A stretch of DNA of 64,000 nt, taken from an uncultured Methanobrevibacter sp. (lineage in GTDB: Archaea; Methanobacteriota; Methanobacteria; Methanobacteriales; Methanobacteriaceae). Made by a program: the position numbers and the translations under genes. The stretch lies in assembly GCF_902771435.1 (NCBI RefSeq), contig NZ_CACXXB010000003.1, positions 1-64,000 on the forward strand. Reading direction: 5' to 3'. The notes under the pieces are model-generated. The model did not search any database and was not told the origin of the DNA. It saw only the letters and a list, made by a program, of their open reading frames with translations. Shown one piece after another: positions 1 through 7,899 of the stretch (position 1 is its first letter; every line of letters begins with the position of its first letter).

Positions 1-250
1 GGCAACTGCAGGATTTATTCTAGAAAAAGCAGGAGTTGACCCAAAAACAATAGGTTCAACTGTCTATAGGGGTGCACACCCTGGAGGAACCGCACCTATT
101 GGAAAAGTGGTTGACAGCAACCTGGAAACTGAAATGTCTAATTTATATGTCTGTGATGCAAGCGTATTGCCTATATCTCCCGGAAAACCGCCGATATTAA
201 CAATACTTGCATTATCTAAAAGACTTGCAGATTATTTAAAAAATAAGTAA
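1..250 (+). CDS. GMC-family FAD oxidoreductase, C-terminal end (5' partial)
   Basis: The window opens inside this gene. 82 C-terminal residues are read from base 2 to the TAA at 248-250. They show the C-terminal signature of glucose-methanol-choline oxidoreductases: HPGGTAPIG, then [11 protein letters not shown] and [20 protein letters not shown]. In this family that region carries the active-site His and packs against the FAD. Substrate cannot be told from this fragment; methanogen members are uncharacterised as far as I know. The next gene (pyrI) is on the opposite strand and converges on it with only 5 bases between the stops. Confidence 0.8.
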   Translation, partial: ATAGFILEKAGVDPKTIGSTVYRGAHPGGTAPIGKVVDSNLETEMSNLYVCDASVLPISPGKPPILTILALSKRLADYLKNK

Positions 251-255
251 GAAGA

Positions 256-735
256 TTATTCGAATTGTTTTTCGATATCTTCTGTTTTTATTAATTTTTC
301 ACAGTAATGGCACCTTACTACAGGAGGGTATCCCTGAATAACATTGAATACTGGTGTTATAGGCTCATTTTCATAATTTGTAATGCACTTTGGATTTGTA
401 CATTTGAGAATTGATGTGATCTTTTCAGGAAGTGCAATTTTATACTTTTTGACGGGTTCATAATTCCTGATAATATTGATGGTTGCTTTTGGAGCTATTA
501 AAGCAATCTGATTCAATTCCTGATAGCCCAGTTCCCTATTTTCGATTTTTAAAATATCCTTTCTTCCGATTTCACCTGATGAAACGTTCATAGCTATTGT
601 AACGTTTTTGACATCATCATCCGGAAGGCCTAAAACTTTTAAGATGTGCAGTGATTTGTTTGCAGCAATGTGGTCAATTACAGTGCCGTTTTCAATGGCT
701 TTGATTTTCAATTCGGATTTGTCCTTCATGTTCAT
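256..735 (-). CDS. pyrI: aspartate carbamoyltransferase regulatory chain
   Basis: 159 residues, the usual PyrI length. An N-terminal allosteric domain (about 1-100; starts [29 protein letters not shown]) is followed by a zinc domain with four Cys at 112, 117, 142 and 145 (CTNPKC and CHYC). Known role: binds nucleotides and zinc, and links catalytic PyrB trimers in the pyrimidine-pathway ATCase holoenzyme. No pyrB is in the window. It is the last gene of a minus-strand run (hisA, ribL, argC, flavodoxin, pyrI), 11 bases behind the flavodoxin gene. The start has an AAGGTAG-like ribosome site. Confidence 0.95.
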   Translation of the reverse strand: MNMKDKSELKIKAIENGTVIDHIAANKSLHILKVLGLPDDDVKNVTIAMNVSSGEIGRKDILKIENRELGYQELNQIALIAPKATINIIRNYEPVKKYKIALPEKITSILKCTNPKCITNYENEPITPVFNVIQGYPPVVRCHYCEKLIKTEDIEKQFE

Positions 736-746
736 TTAATCTACCT

Positions 747-1235
747 TCAATACATTCTCAAATCTTTCATTTCAATAATCACTTCTGTATCTTGCTCCAG
801 TTTTTCAGGACTTTTTCCTTTGGTGGCAATAGTAAAGCTTTCAATGACTCTGGCTCCACGCATTTTAACTTTTTCTTCTAGTCTTTTAATATTTGAATCG
901 CCACGGTTACCATCCATTGTAGCAAAGAGTATCACGTCTTTACCTCTTAAATTGCATCTGTCAATTATTGTCAGAATTGCAGGTGTTGGATTTCCAGACC
1001 ATGTTGGTGTTCCAAAATAGATTGTATCATAAGGTGTCAAATCAACACTTGCCGGAATAATATCTGTTTTTGTTTCTCTGAATGCATTAATGGAAGATAA
1101 CAGTTTATTTTTAAATCCTTCACGATTTTTCAAATCATGTATCTTCAGCAGGTCTGCTCTTAATTTTTTGGCCAGGGTTCTGGCTACCAGCTCTGTTGTT
1201 CCGCCCTGTGAATAAAAAATTATCAATGTCTTCAT
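747..1235 (-). CDS. flavodoxin family protein
   Basis: 162 residues with a flavodoxin fold: the first strand and FMN-phosphate loop read TLIIFYSQGGTTELVARTLAKKL, and FGTPTWSGNPTPAILTII matches the second FMN loop. Flavodoxins are small FMN electron carriers; in methanogens such proteins often stand in for ferredoxin or serve reductive biosynthesis, but the partner here is unknown. A strong ribosome site (AAGGAGA) precedes the ATG. It sits between argC and pyrI in the same orientation with short gaps, so it is probably co-transcribed. The neighbours do not reveal a specific reaction. Confidence 0.85.
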   Translation of the reverse strand: MKTLIIFYSQGGTTELVARTLAKKLRADLLKIHDLKNREGFKNKLLSSINAFRETKTDIIPASVDLTPYDTIYFGTPTWSGNPTPAILTIIDRCNLRGKDVILFATMDGNRGDSNIKRLEEKVKMRGARVIESFTIATKGKSPEKLEQDTEVIIEMKDLRMY

Positions 1236-1253
1236 TGTTTTTCTCCTTTTTCA

Positions 1254-2276
1254 TTAAGGATGGAGACCGAAGTGTGTTAAACCTAACTTCTCATCAATGC
1301 CAAGAATAATGTTCATGTTTTGTATGGCCTGACCGGATGCGCCTTTAACGAGATTGTCAATTGCTGAAAGCATTACCAATCTTCCGGTTTCATCTATTTC
1401 GAATCCACCGATGTGTACGAAGTTAGATCCTCTCACTGCACTTAAATGAGGTATTTCTCCATCGTCCATGAGTTTTATAAAGAACTCTTTACCGTATTCC
1501 TTTTCGTATAGTTTTCTGATTTCTTCAGGAGTAATATCTATATTTTCTTCATTTAAAAAGCTGTGGCTTGTAGTTTGAATTCCACGATTGACCGGAACCA
1601 GATGAGGTGTGAATGAAACTTTAACTCCTTCAAATCCTTTCAGTTCCTGTTGGATTTCGGACATGTGTCTGTGTGAAGATATCTTATATGGATTTACATT
1701 GTCTGCAATGTTTGGATAGTGTGTAGTTTTAGATGGATTTACTCCCGCACCGCTGACTCCTGTTTTGGAATCTATAACGATTCTTTCAACCAGGTCATTT
1801 TTAACCAGCGGATATGAAGATAGGATTGCACCTGTCGGGAAACACCCAGGGTTTGCCACAAGGTCTGCCTTTTTAATCTCGTCCCTGTACAGTTCAGGAA
1901 GTCCGAATGCTCCTTTATTTTCACTGTCGGTGTGTTCCATTCCATACCATTTTTCATACACTGCAGTGTCTCTGTATCTGTAGTCTCCACTTAAATCAAC
2001 TACTTTTGTACCGGTTTCCAATATTTCCGGAACAATTTTCATTGACGCACCGTGAGGTGTTGCTGTAAATACAACATCCACATCAAGTTCTGACGGACTT
2101 TTGTTTTCAAAAACAAGTCCTGAATCTCTTATTTGTGGGTGGATTTTATGTGCTGGTATTCCATCGTACTGTCTTGAGTTGATGTTTGTCACTTCAACTT
2201 CAGGATGGTTTGAAAGCATTCTTAAAAGTTCTCCACCGGTATATCCACTTGCTCCTATAATTGCTACTTTAAACAT
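1254..2276 (-). CDS. argC: N-acetyl-gamma-glutamyl-phosphate reductase
   Basis: 340 residues. The N-terminal NADP-binding motif is [14 protein letters not shown] (residues 8-21), and the catalytic Cys is C145 in [12 protein letters not shown], the thioester-forming residue of the ArgC/Asd superfamily. [12 protein letters not shown] stretch and a [18 protein letters not shown]-terminal motif are typical of ArgC. The enzyme reduces N-acetylglutamyl-5-phosphate to the semialdehyde in arginine synthesis. The start has a perfect AAGGAGG site 8 bases upstream. It lies 12 bases behind ribL in the minus-strand run. Confidence 0.97.
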   Translation of the reverse strand: MFKVAIIGASGYTGGELLRMLSNHPEVEVTNINSRQYDGIPAHKIHPQIRDSGLVFENKSPSELDVDVVFTATPHGASMKIVPEILETGTKVVDLSGDYRYRDTAVYEKWYGMEHTDSENKGAFGLPELYRDEIKKADLVANPGCFPTGAILSSYPLVKNDLVERIVIDSKTGVSGAGVNPSKTTHYPNIADNVNPYKISSHRHMSEIQQELKGFEGVKVSFTPHLVPVNRGIQTTSHSFLNEENIDITPEEIRKLYEKEYGKEFFIKLMDDGEIPHLSAVRGSNFVHIGGFEIDETGRLVMLSAIDNLVKGASGQAIQNMNIILGIDEKLGLTHFGLHP

Positions 2277-2288
2277 TTCATTGCCTCC

Positions 2289-2753
2289 TTAATCGTCACA
2301 GTTATCTAATATTTTTCCTTCAAAGTTTGTTCTTCTAGCCTTTTTGATAATTTTGCAGCTGCTGTCAAGTTCACAATCGCGATATTTTTCAACTCGTATT
2401 GCTTTGGCCTTCAGGCCTCTTTTATCGATAGCAGCCTGTAATTTTGAAATATCATGGTTTTGGTCCGCACCTACGGTGATGATGTCCGGGTCAATTTCAT
2501 AAACGATTTTAAATACATCACCATTAGGGTCGCCAAGATATGCTTCATCTACGGGTTTTAACATTTTGATTAATTCCAGACGCTGATCCTCTCCAACAAT
2601 TGGAACTCTTTTTCTTCTCTCAACTGTTGAGTCACGCGCTACAACAACATAAAGTTTAGCATTTTCTCCACCAAGTTTCTTTGACTCTTCAAGATAAACG
2701 CCATGTCCTGGGTGGAGTATGTCGAATGTTCCGGTTGCCATTACTTTTTTCAT
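2289..2753 (-). CDS. ribL: archaeal FAD synthetase (nucleotidyltransferase)
   Basis: 154 residues of the cytidylyltransferase-like fold. The HxGH active site is H14-P-G-H17 (GTFDILHPGHGVYL), and the second nucleotide motif is lost or divergent, as usual in RibL. It matches archaeal RibL, which moves AMP from ATP to FMN to make FAD. The C-terminus carries Cys 127, 133 and 152; conserved C-terminal Cys residues are known in RibL and linked to redox sensitivity. Its place next to the flavodoxin gene suggests shared flavin economy. Other members of this fold (glycerol-3-phosphate or pantetheine-phosphate transferases) are less likely given the sequence match. Confidence 0.88.
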   Translation of the reverse strand: MKKVMATGTFDILHPGHGVYLEESKKLGGENAKLYVVVARDSTVERRKRVPIVGEDQRLELIKMLKPVDEAYLGDPNGDVFKIVYEIDPDIITVGADQNHDISKLQAAIDKRGLKAKAIRVEKYRDCELDSSCKIIKKARRTNFEGKILDNCDD

Positions 2754-2757
2754 TCAA

Positions 2758-3495
2758 TTACCTCTTTTGGTATTTTAAAGCTTCAGTCAAATCAATTTTA
2801 TTAGTGTAAAGTGCAGAACCGATTACAATTCCTTCCACACTGCTTTCGTTTAATTTTTTAATGTCATCTATTGTTGTGATTCCGCCTGAATATACAATAG
2901 GCAAATCAACAGATTTTTTAAGCTCTTCTACAGGTTCTGTGTAAAAACCGCCAAGAAGGCCTTCAACATCTACATTTGTAAATAAAATACTACCTGCCCC
3001 ATGATCCTTAAACTCCTGTGAGATTTCAGAGGGGCTTTTGTCAATCTTTTCCTGCCATCCTTTGATTACAACTTTGTTGTCCTTGCTGTCAAGTGAAATC
3101 ATGATTCTATCTGAGCCGTACTCGTCAGACAGTTCGGTTATGGTTTTTGGATTTTGTATTCCCATGGTCCCGATAATAAGCCTTTCAATGTCCAAATCCA
3201 ATAATTGGCGTGCATATTCTGTGCTTCTTATTCCGCCTCCGAGCTGGATTGGAACGCTGACTTCTTTTAGAATCTTTTTGATAATATCGAAGCTAGCCAC
3301 TCCATTTATTGTTCCGTCGAGGTCAATAACATGGATGTTTTTTGCTCCCAAGTCCTCCCAGTGTTTTGCAACAAGCTCAGGATTTTCTATTTCTACCATT
3401 TCACTTCCGGGTTCGCCTTGAACAAGTTGAACACACTTTCCATTCTTGATGTCAACAGCAGGCATCACTAACATTTCATCTTTTTTAAATGACAT
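2758..3495 (-). CDS. hisA: phosphoribosyl-formimino-AICAR ribonucleotide isomerase
   Basis: 245 residues, a (beta/alpha)8 barrel. PAVDIKNGKCVQLVQG holds the first catalytic Asp, IQLGGGIRS and VYSGGITTIDDI are the two phosphate-binding loops, and DRIMISLDSKD carries the second catalytic Asp. HisA opens the ribose ring of ProFAR (Amadori rearrangement) in histidine synthesis. It is the first gene of the minus-strand run and 4 bases from ribL. Upstream (3496-3574) is its probable promoter and then the decayed ABC ATPase on the other strand. No other his gene is present in the window. Confidence 0.96.
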   Translation of the reverse strand: MSFKKDEMLVMPAVDIKNGKCVQLVQGEPGSEMVEIENPELVAKHWEDLGAKNIHVIDLDGTINGVASFDIIKKILKEVSVPIQLGGGIRSTEYARQLLDLDIERLIIGTMGIQNPKTITELSDEYGSDRIMISLDSKDNKVVIKGWQEKIDKSPSEISQEFKDHGAGSILFTNVDVEGLLGGFYTEPVEELKKSVDLPIVYSGGITTIDDIKKLNESSVEGIVIGSALYTNKIDLTEALKYQKR

Positions 3496-3574
3496 TTATA
3501 TTTTTCCTGTAATATTTTATTATAATTTAACTATATGTTTTGAAATGTTTTATATGTATTGATTTCAATAGTAA

Positions 3575-4441
3575 ACAGTCATCATAGCCGAACATAAATT
3601 ATTCTTTTTAAGTGATGTTGTTGACAGGGTCATATTTCTTGAAAATGGCAAAATTACCAGGGAATGGTCCATTGAAGAATTTAAAAACATAGACCATAGA
3701 AGTTTCGGATTAAGGCAAATTGATCTTGATAATCTGACTTGCAAAAGAAAAGAATACTATTCCACACATAGTGAATTTTTAGAGCTAAGAAATTTCAAAT
3801 TTCACTATGGAGATACTCAGGTATTGGACATTGATGATGTCAAAATACCGAAAAATGAAATAATTGCTATCATTGGAAAAAATGGGGCTGGAAAATCAAC
3901 TTTTGCAAACTGCTTATGCGGTCTTAAAAAATCCTGCAAGGGTGAGCTTATTTTTGATGGAGAGCCGTTAAACAGGAAAGACCGTCTGAAAAAAACATAT
4001 ATGGTAATGCAGGATGTTAATCATCAGCTGTTCACTGAAAGCGTTCTTGATGAGGTGCTGCTGAGTATGGATGAGGAGGATGTTAGTCTGGCTGAAAACA
4101 TTCTTGAGAATCTTAACCTGATTCATCTAAAGGATGCTCATCCTATGGCATTGTCTGGTGGTGAAAAGCAGAGGGTAGCTATTGCATCTGCCATTGCATC
4201 TAAAAAGGAGATATTGATTTTTGATGAGCCAACTAGAGGGCTTGATTTAAAAAACATGATGAGAGTTTCTGAAAACTTGAAATATCTTCAAAATTTAGGG
4301 ATTACCTCATTCATCATAACTCTTGACTTTGAGTTGATTTGCGAGTCATGTTCTCATATCATACACTTGGATGATGGTAAGATAATAGGCAACTATAATG
4401 TTGATGATAAAAAATTAAGGGATTTCTTTTTGAATCAATAA
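3575..4441 (+). pseudogene. 5'-truncated two-domain ECF/cobalt-type ABC ATPase
   Basis: The frame is open from base 3575 (after stops at 3569 and 3572) to TAA at 4439-4441, but no proper start lies near 3575. The first residues, TVIIAEHKL then DRVIFLENGKI, match the H-loop and end of a first ABC domain, so about 200 N-terminal residues are missing. A full second domain follows: Walker A GKNGAGKST, signature LSGGEKQR, Walker B EILIFDEPTRGLD. Its H-loop reads IITLDFEL, with Leu where the catalytic His is expected. A translation restart at TTG 3824 would give 205 residues. No T or S component is adjacent. I call it a gene remnant of the EcfA family. Confidence 0.75.
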
Positions 4442-4534
4442 TTATTAAGGATATCTTCCATTATTTTTTTTTGCTTTTAATGTTAAAGCAGTTTTACAAT
4501 ACATTGCAATTTGACAAATCAAATGCAATTTCAT

Positions 4535-4558
4535 AAAATTTAGGCAAACCTAAATTTT
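4535..4558. promoter_or_regulatory. inverted repeat upstream of ABC/FtsX operon, possible DtxR-type operator
   Basis: Perfect 10-bp arms AAAATTTAGG and CCTAAATTTT around CAAA. The core TTTAGGCAAACCTAAA resembles the TTAGG...CCTAA boxes of DtxR/IdeR-type metal repressors. It ends 54 bases before the ATG of the ABC ATPase gene, close to the A+T-rich TATA region. It could also be a leader hairpin. The palindrome is seen; the regulator is inferred. Confidence 0.5.
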
Positions 4559-4612
4559 AAATAGTTTATTAACTATAAATTATAATAAATAAGATATAAG
4601 AAGGCAATATTA

Positions 4613-5317
4613 ATGAGTACAATTATTGAATTTAAAAATGTGAATAAGGAATATAAATCTGGGGATCACATTTTAAAAGCTATGGATAATGTCAATTTTA
4701 CAATTGACGAAGGTGAATTCGTTGTAATTTTAGGTCCGTCAGGTGCGGGTAAATCAACACTCCTGAACCTCCTTGGGGGCCTTGATACAGTTACCTCCGG
4801 TGAGATTGTCGTAAATAATTGTCATGTTGAAAACTTTGATGATAATCAGCTTACTTCTTACCGTGCTGAAAATGTAGGTTTTATTTTCCAGTTTTATAAC
4901 TTGATTCCAAATTTAACAGCTCTGGAGAATGTTGAGCTAATGAAGGATATTGTAGATGTGGATATCAATGGTTTGAATGTTCTGGATTCCGTTGGACTTA
5001 AGGATCATGCCAATCAGTTTCCGGCACAATTGTCTGGAGGAGAACAGCAAAGGGTATCCATTGCAAGAGCGGTAGCTAAACAGCCTACAATGCTTTTATG
5101 TGATGAGCCGACAGGAGCATTGGACTCAAAAACCGGTGTTTTAATTCTAAATCTGCTTCAGGATATGAGCAATAACAGGGGAACTACTGTTGTTATTGTA
5201 ACACACAACGCCATTTTGGCCGAAGCTGCAGATAAGGTAATCAGGATTAAAAACGGTCAGATAGAAAGTATTGTCGTCAATGAAAATCCTAAAAAGGTCG
5301 CCGAATTAGAATGGTGA
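4613..5317 (+). CDS. ABC transporter ATP-binding protein (MacB/LolD-type)
   Basis: 234 residues with all ABC motifs: Walker [10 protein letters not shown] (41-49), Q-loop [16 protein letters not shown], signature LSGGEQQR, Walker [13 protein letters not shown] and H-loop VIVTHN. The FQFYNL Q-loop and DEPTGALD place it in the MacB/LolD/FtsE group, which pairs with FtsX-like permeases and drives mechanical or export work rather than import. The permease gene follows 4 bases after its stop, so the two form one transporter. Promoter control may run through the inverted repeat at 4535-4558. The substrate is unknown. Confidence 0.92.
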   Translation: MSTIIEFKNVNKEYKSGDHILKAMDNVNFTIDEGEFVVILGPSGAGKSTLLNLLGGLDTVTSGEIVVNNCHVENFDDNQLTSYRAENVGFIFQFYNLIPNLTALENVELMKDIVDVDINGLNVLDSVGLKDHANQFPAQLSGGEQQRVSIARAVAKQPTMLLCDEPTGALDSKTGVLILNLLQDMSNNRGTTVVIVTHNAILAEAADKVIRIKNGQIESIVVNENPKKVAELEW

Positions 5318-5321
5318 GTTT

Positions 5322-7592
5322 ATGCTTGCAAAAAAGATGTTTAGAGACATCCGCAGGCACAAAACCCAATTCATATCTATTTTTTTAATGGCATTTTTAG
5401 GGGTATTTGTGTTTGCCGGTGTTGGCGGCGAATCAGTAGGTCTTGAAGTTAATGTGAATGATTTTTATGAAGAAACCAACTTGGCTGATGGATGGATTTA
5501 TTCGAATTACATCAACGACATGTTTTTAGACCAGGTTGATGTTTTGGGTCCGACCACTCAAATGGAAAGGCAGCTGGTTGTGGATTCGGTTGCGGATTTT
5601 GACAATGATCCCGATATCACACTTCACTTTGTGGAAAATAATACCATATCCAAGTTCTATTTAATTGACGGTGAAAAGTTGGATGTCAATGACAGTGATG
5701 GAGTATGGCTGGACAAAAGTTTTGCCGATGCCAAGGGCCTTAAAGTTGGAGACAACATCACCTTTGAATTTGGAAGCTATACCCTTGAAAAGGAAATTAA
5801 GGGAATAGGATATTCTCCGGAATATGTTTATCATGCATCCGCCTCTTCAGTAATACCTGACTTTAACAAAATAGGTTTTGCATATATGTCCTACAAGGCA
5901 TTTCCCGAAAGCAACGTTCCATATAATGTTTTGAATGTTAAATTTGATGGGTCTCCTGAAACCTATGGGGATTTATTGTCATATCATATGGACGGTTACT
6001 ACAATTCATTCGTTCCTCGCTCAGACCATACAAGCGTCAGCCAGTTTTCAGAAGAAATGGACCAGCACAAAATGATGGGGGATATTTTCCCGGTCGTGTT
6101 CATTCTGATTGCAATGCTGATTTTGCTTACAACCATGACAAGAATCATTGCACATCAAAGGACTCAAATAGGTATTCTAAAGGCTAGCGGATTTAAAAAT
6201 TCATCCATAATCTTGCATTATATCTCATATGGTTTCTGGCTGGTTTTGATAGGTTCCATATTGGGTTTGATTTTAGGTCCGATGACATTGCCTCAGCTCT
6301 TCTATCCTTCAATGAGTGCAACATACAAGCTGCCGTCATGGGATCCTGCATGGAGCATGAACTTTGTATATGTTGCCGCTTTGATGGTCATAATGTCACT
6401 TGCGGTTTCATATTATTCTGTTAAAAGCATTTCCGATGAAAAACCTGCAGATACAATAAGGCCAAAGACACCAAAGATTTCATCTACAGGGTTTATTGAA
6501 AGGTTTGGACTCTGGAGGCATCTTTCATTCAATGTTCGCTGGAACTATAGGGATGCAAAAAGAAACAAGTTCCGTGCACTGATGACAATCATTGGAGTTA
6601 TTGGATGCAGTGCACTGTTGGTTTGTGCATTTGGAATGTATGATGGAATGAATGACTTGAAGGAATGGGAATACAATCAGATTAATCATTATGATTCAAA
6701 ACTGGTAATAGAGGAAAATGCAACAACCTCCCAAATTGATGATGTGGTTAAGGAGATAAACGGTGACAAACTGATGGAATCTGCCATTGAGATAGAATCG
6801 GACAATGTCAAGAAGTCAGGTTCGCTATTGGTTTTAAATGACACTGATTTGGTAACTCCGACAGATTATGATTGGAACAAGGTTGATATCAAGGATAATG
6901 AGGTGTCAATATCACAAAAGATGGCTGACATGCTTGATGTTAAAGTGGGCGACACCGTAAAGTGGCATATTATGGGTTCGGATAAATGGGTCAATACAAA
7001 AATTGATAAGATTCATGCAGACCCGATATCACAAGGATTCATAATGTCTGCCGATAAGCTCGAGGATTTGGATTTAAATTACACTCCGACAAGCGTTGTA
7101 ACTGCCGAACATGTTAATAAGAGTTTTGATGGCGTAAAGGCTGCAAACTCAATGAAAGACATGACTTCCAGCTGGGATGAGCTGACAGAATCAATGTGGC
7201 TTTTAATCTACATACTGATATTCTTCGCTTCCCTTTTGGCGATAGTGGTATTGTATAACCTGGGATTATTGTCATTTACTGAAATTGAGCGTGAAATAGC
7301 TACATTAAAGGTTTTAGGGTTTAAAACAGGGGCTTTAAGAAAACTGCTGTTAACACAAAACCTCTGGTTTACAGCTATCGGATTCATATTGGGTCTGCCT
7401 GTCGGTTATATCATATTGAAGGTAATGTGGGAGTCATCCGGTGATTCATTTTACATATTGCCTTCAATAACAATCACAAACTTCCTTTTGACAGCTGTGA
7501 TAACATTCGCATTATCAATTCTTGTAAATCTGATGTTTTCACGTAAAATCAAGAAATTGGACATGGTGGAATCACTTAAAAGCGGTGAATAA
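5322..7592 (+). CDS. FtsX-like ABC permease
   Basis: 756 residues in two FtsX-type halves. TM1 spans about 16-36, followed by a large outside domain to about 250 and three TM segments to about 370. The pattern then repeats: TM near 420, outside domain, and three TMs from about 625 to 745. The cytoplasmic motif LSFTEIEREIATLKVLGFKTGALRKLLLTQN before the last TMs is the conserved FtsX/DUF214 coupling region. Its start follows a GGTGAG site overlapping the ATPase stop region. It is the partner of the preceding ATPase and a paralogue of the next permease gene. Export of a lipid-linked or envelope molecule is possible but not shown. Confidence 0.9.
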   Translation: MLAKKMFRDIRRHKTQFISIFLMAFLGVFVFAGVGGESVGLEVNVNDFYEETNLADGWIYSNYINDMFLDQVDVLGPTTQMERQLVVDSVADFDNDPDITLHFVENNTISKFYLIDGEKLDVNDSDGVWLDKSFADAKGLKVGDNITFEFGSYTLEKEIKGIGYSPEYVYHASASSVIPDFNKIGFAYMSYKAFPESNVPYNVLNVKFDGSPETYGDLLSYHMDGYYNSFVPRSDHTSVSQFSEEMDQHKMMGDIFPVVFILIAMLILLTTMTRIIAHQRTQIGILKASGFKNSSIILHYISYGFWLVLIGSILGLILGPMTLPQLFYPSMSATYKLPSWDPAWSMNFVYVAALMVIMSLAVSYYSVKSISDEKPADTIRPKTPKISSTGFIERFGLWRHLSFNVRWNYRDAKRNKFRALMTIIGVIGCSALLVCAFGMYDGMNDLKEWEYNQINHYDSKLVIEENATTSQIDDVVKEINGDKLMESAIEIESDNVKKSGSLLVLNDTDLVTPTDYDWNKVDIKDNEVSISQKMADMLDVKVGDTVKWHIMGSDKWVNTKIDKIHADPISQGFIMSADKLEDLDLNYTPTSVVTAEHVNKSFDGVKAANSMKDMTSSWDELTESMWLLIYILIFFASLLAIVVLYNLGLLSFTEIEREIATLKVLGFKTGALRKLLLTQNLWFTAIGFILGLPVGYIILKVMWESSGDSFYILPSITITNFLLTAVITFALSILVNLMFSRKIKKLDMVESLKSGE

Positions 7593-7634
7593 TGTTGCAG
7601 CTATCAATTGAATAGTGATAAAATCATTAAAAGG

Positions 7635-7675
7635 GCAACTTCAACTGTTACTTGGTGATTGATGGTTGAAGTTGC
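7635..7675. terminator. hairpin after the first FtsX permease
   Basis: Perfect 11-bp inverted repeat: arms GCAACTTCAAC (7635-7645) and GTTGAAGTTGC (7665-7675) with a 19-base loop, 43 bases after the permease stop. No clean T run follows, so it may be an RNA processing hairpin or a scar of rearrangement rather than a terminator. Confidence 0.35.
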
Positions 7676-7677
7676 TT

Positions 7678-7752
7678 CTACTTAAAATCAACATTAACGT
7701 CAGCTATTGTCCATTTGTTGTCAGATTTGATTCTTGGATATATATCACCATT
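7678..7752 (-). pseudogene. possible C-terminal coding remnant
   Basis: The 307 bases between the two permease genes hold the hairpin at 7635-7675 and, on the minus strand, a short open stretch ending in TAG (7678-7680). It reads ENGDIYPRIKSDNKWTIADVNVDFK, with an in-frame stop just upstream. The composition looks like the tail of a real protein rather than random A+T-rich DNA. I do not recognise the family. It may mark a gene lost when the permease pair formed. The rest of the gap (7760-7899) shows only A+T-rich promoter-like DNA. Confidence 0.25.
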
Positions 7753-7899
7753 TTCAATTTACTTCTTTTTTCCTAATCATTAATGTTAATGTTATTCTGC
7801 TTCCATATTCTTCAATCCTATTTGAATATTCTCTTTTTGGTGGAGGGTTCATTCAATTAAAAAATAGGTTTTTAATACATTGTTTTCAAATAGTATATT

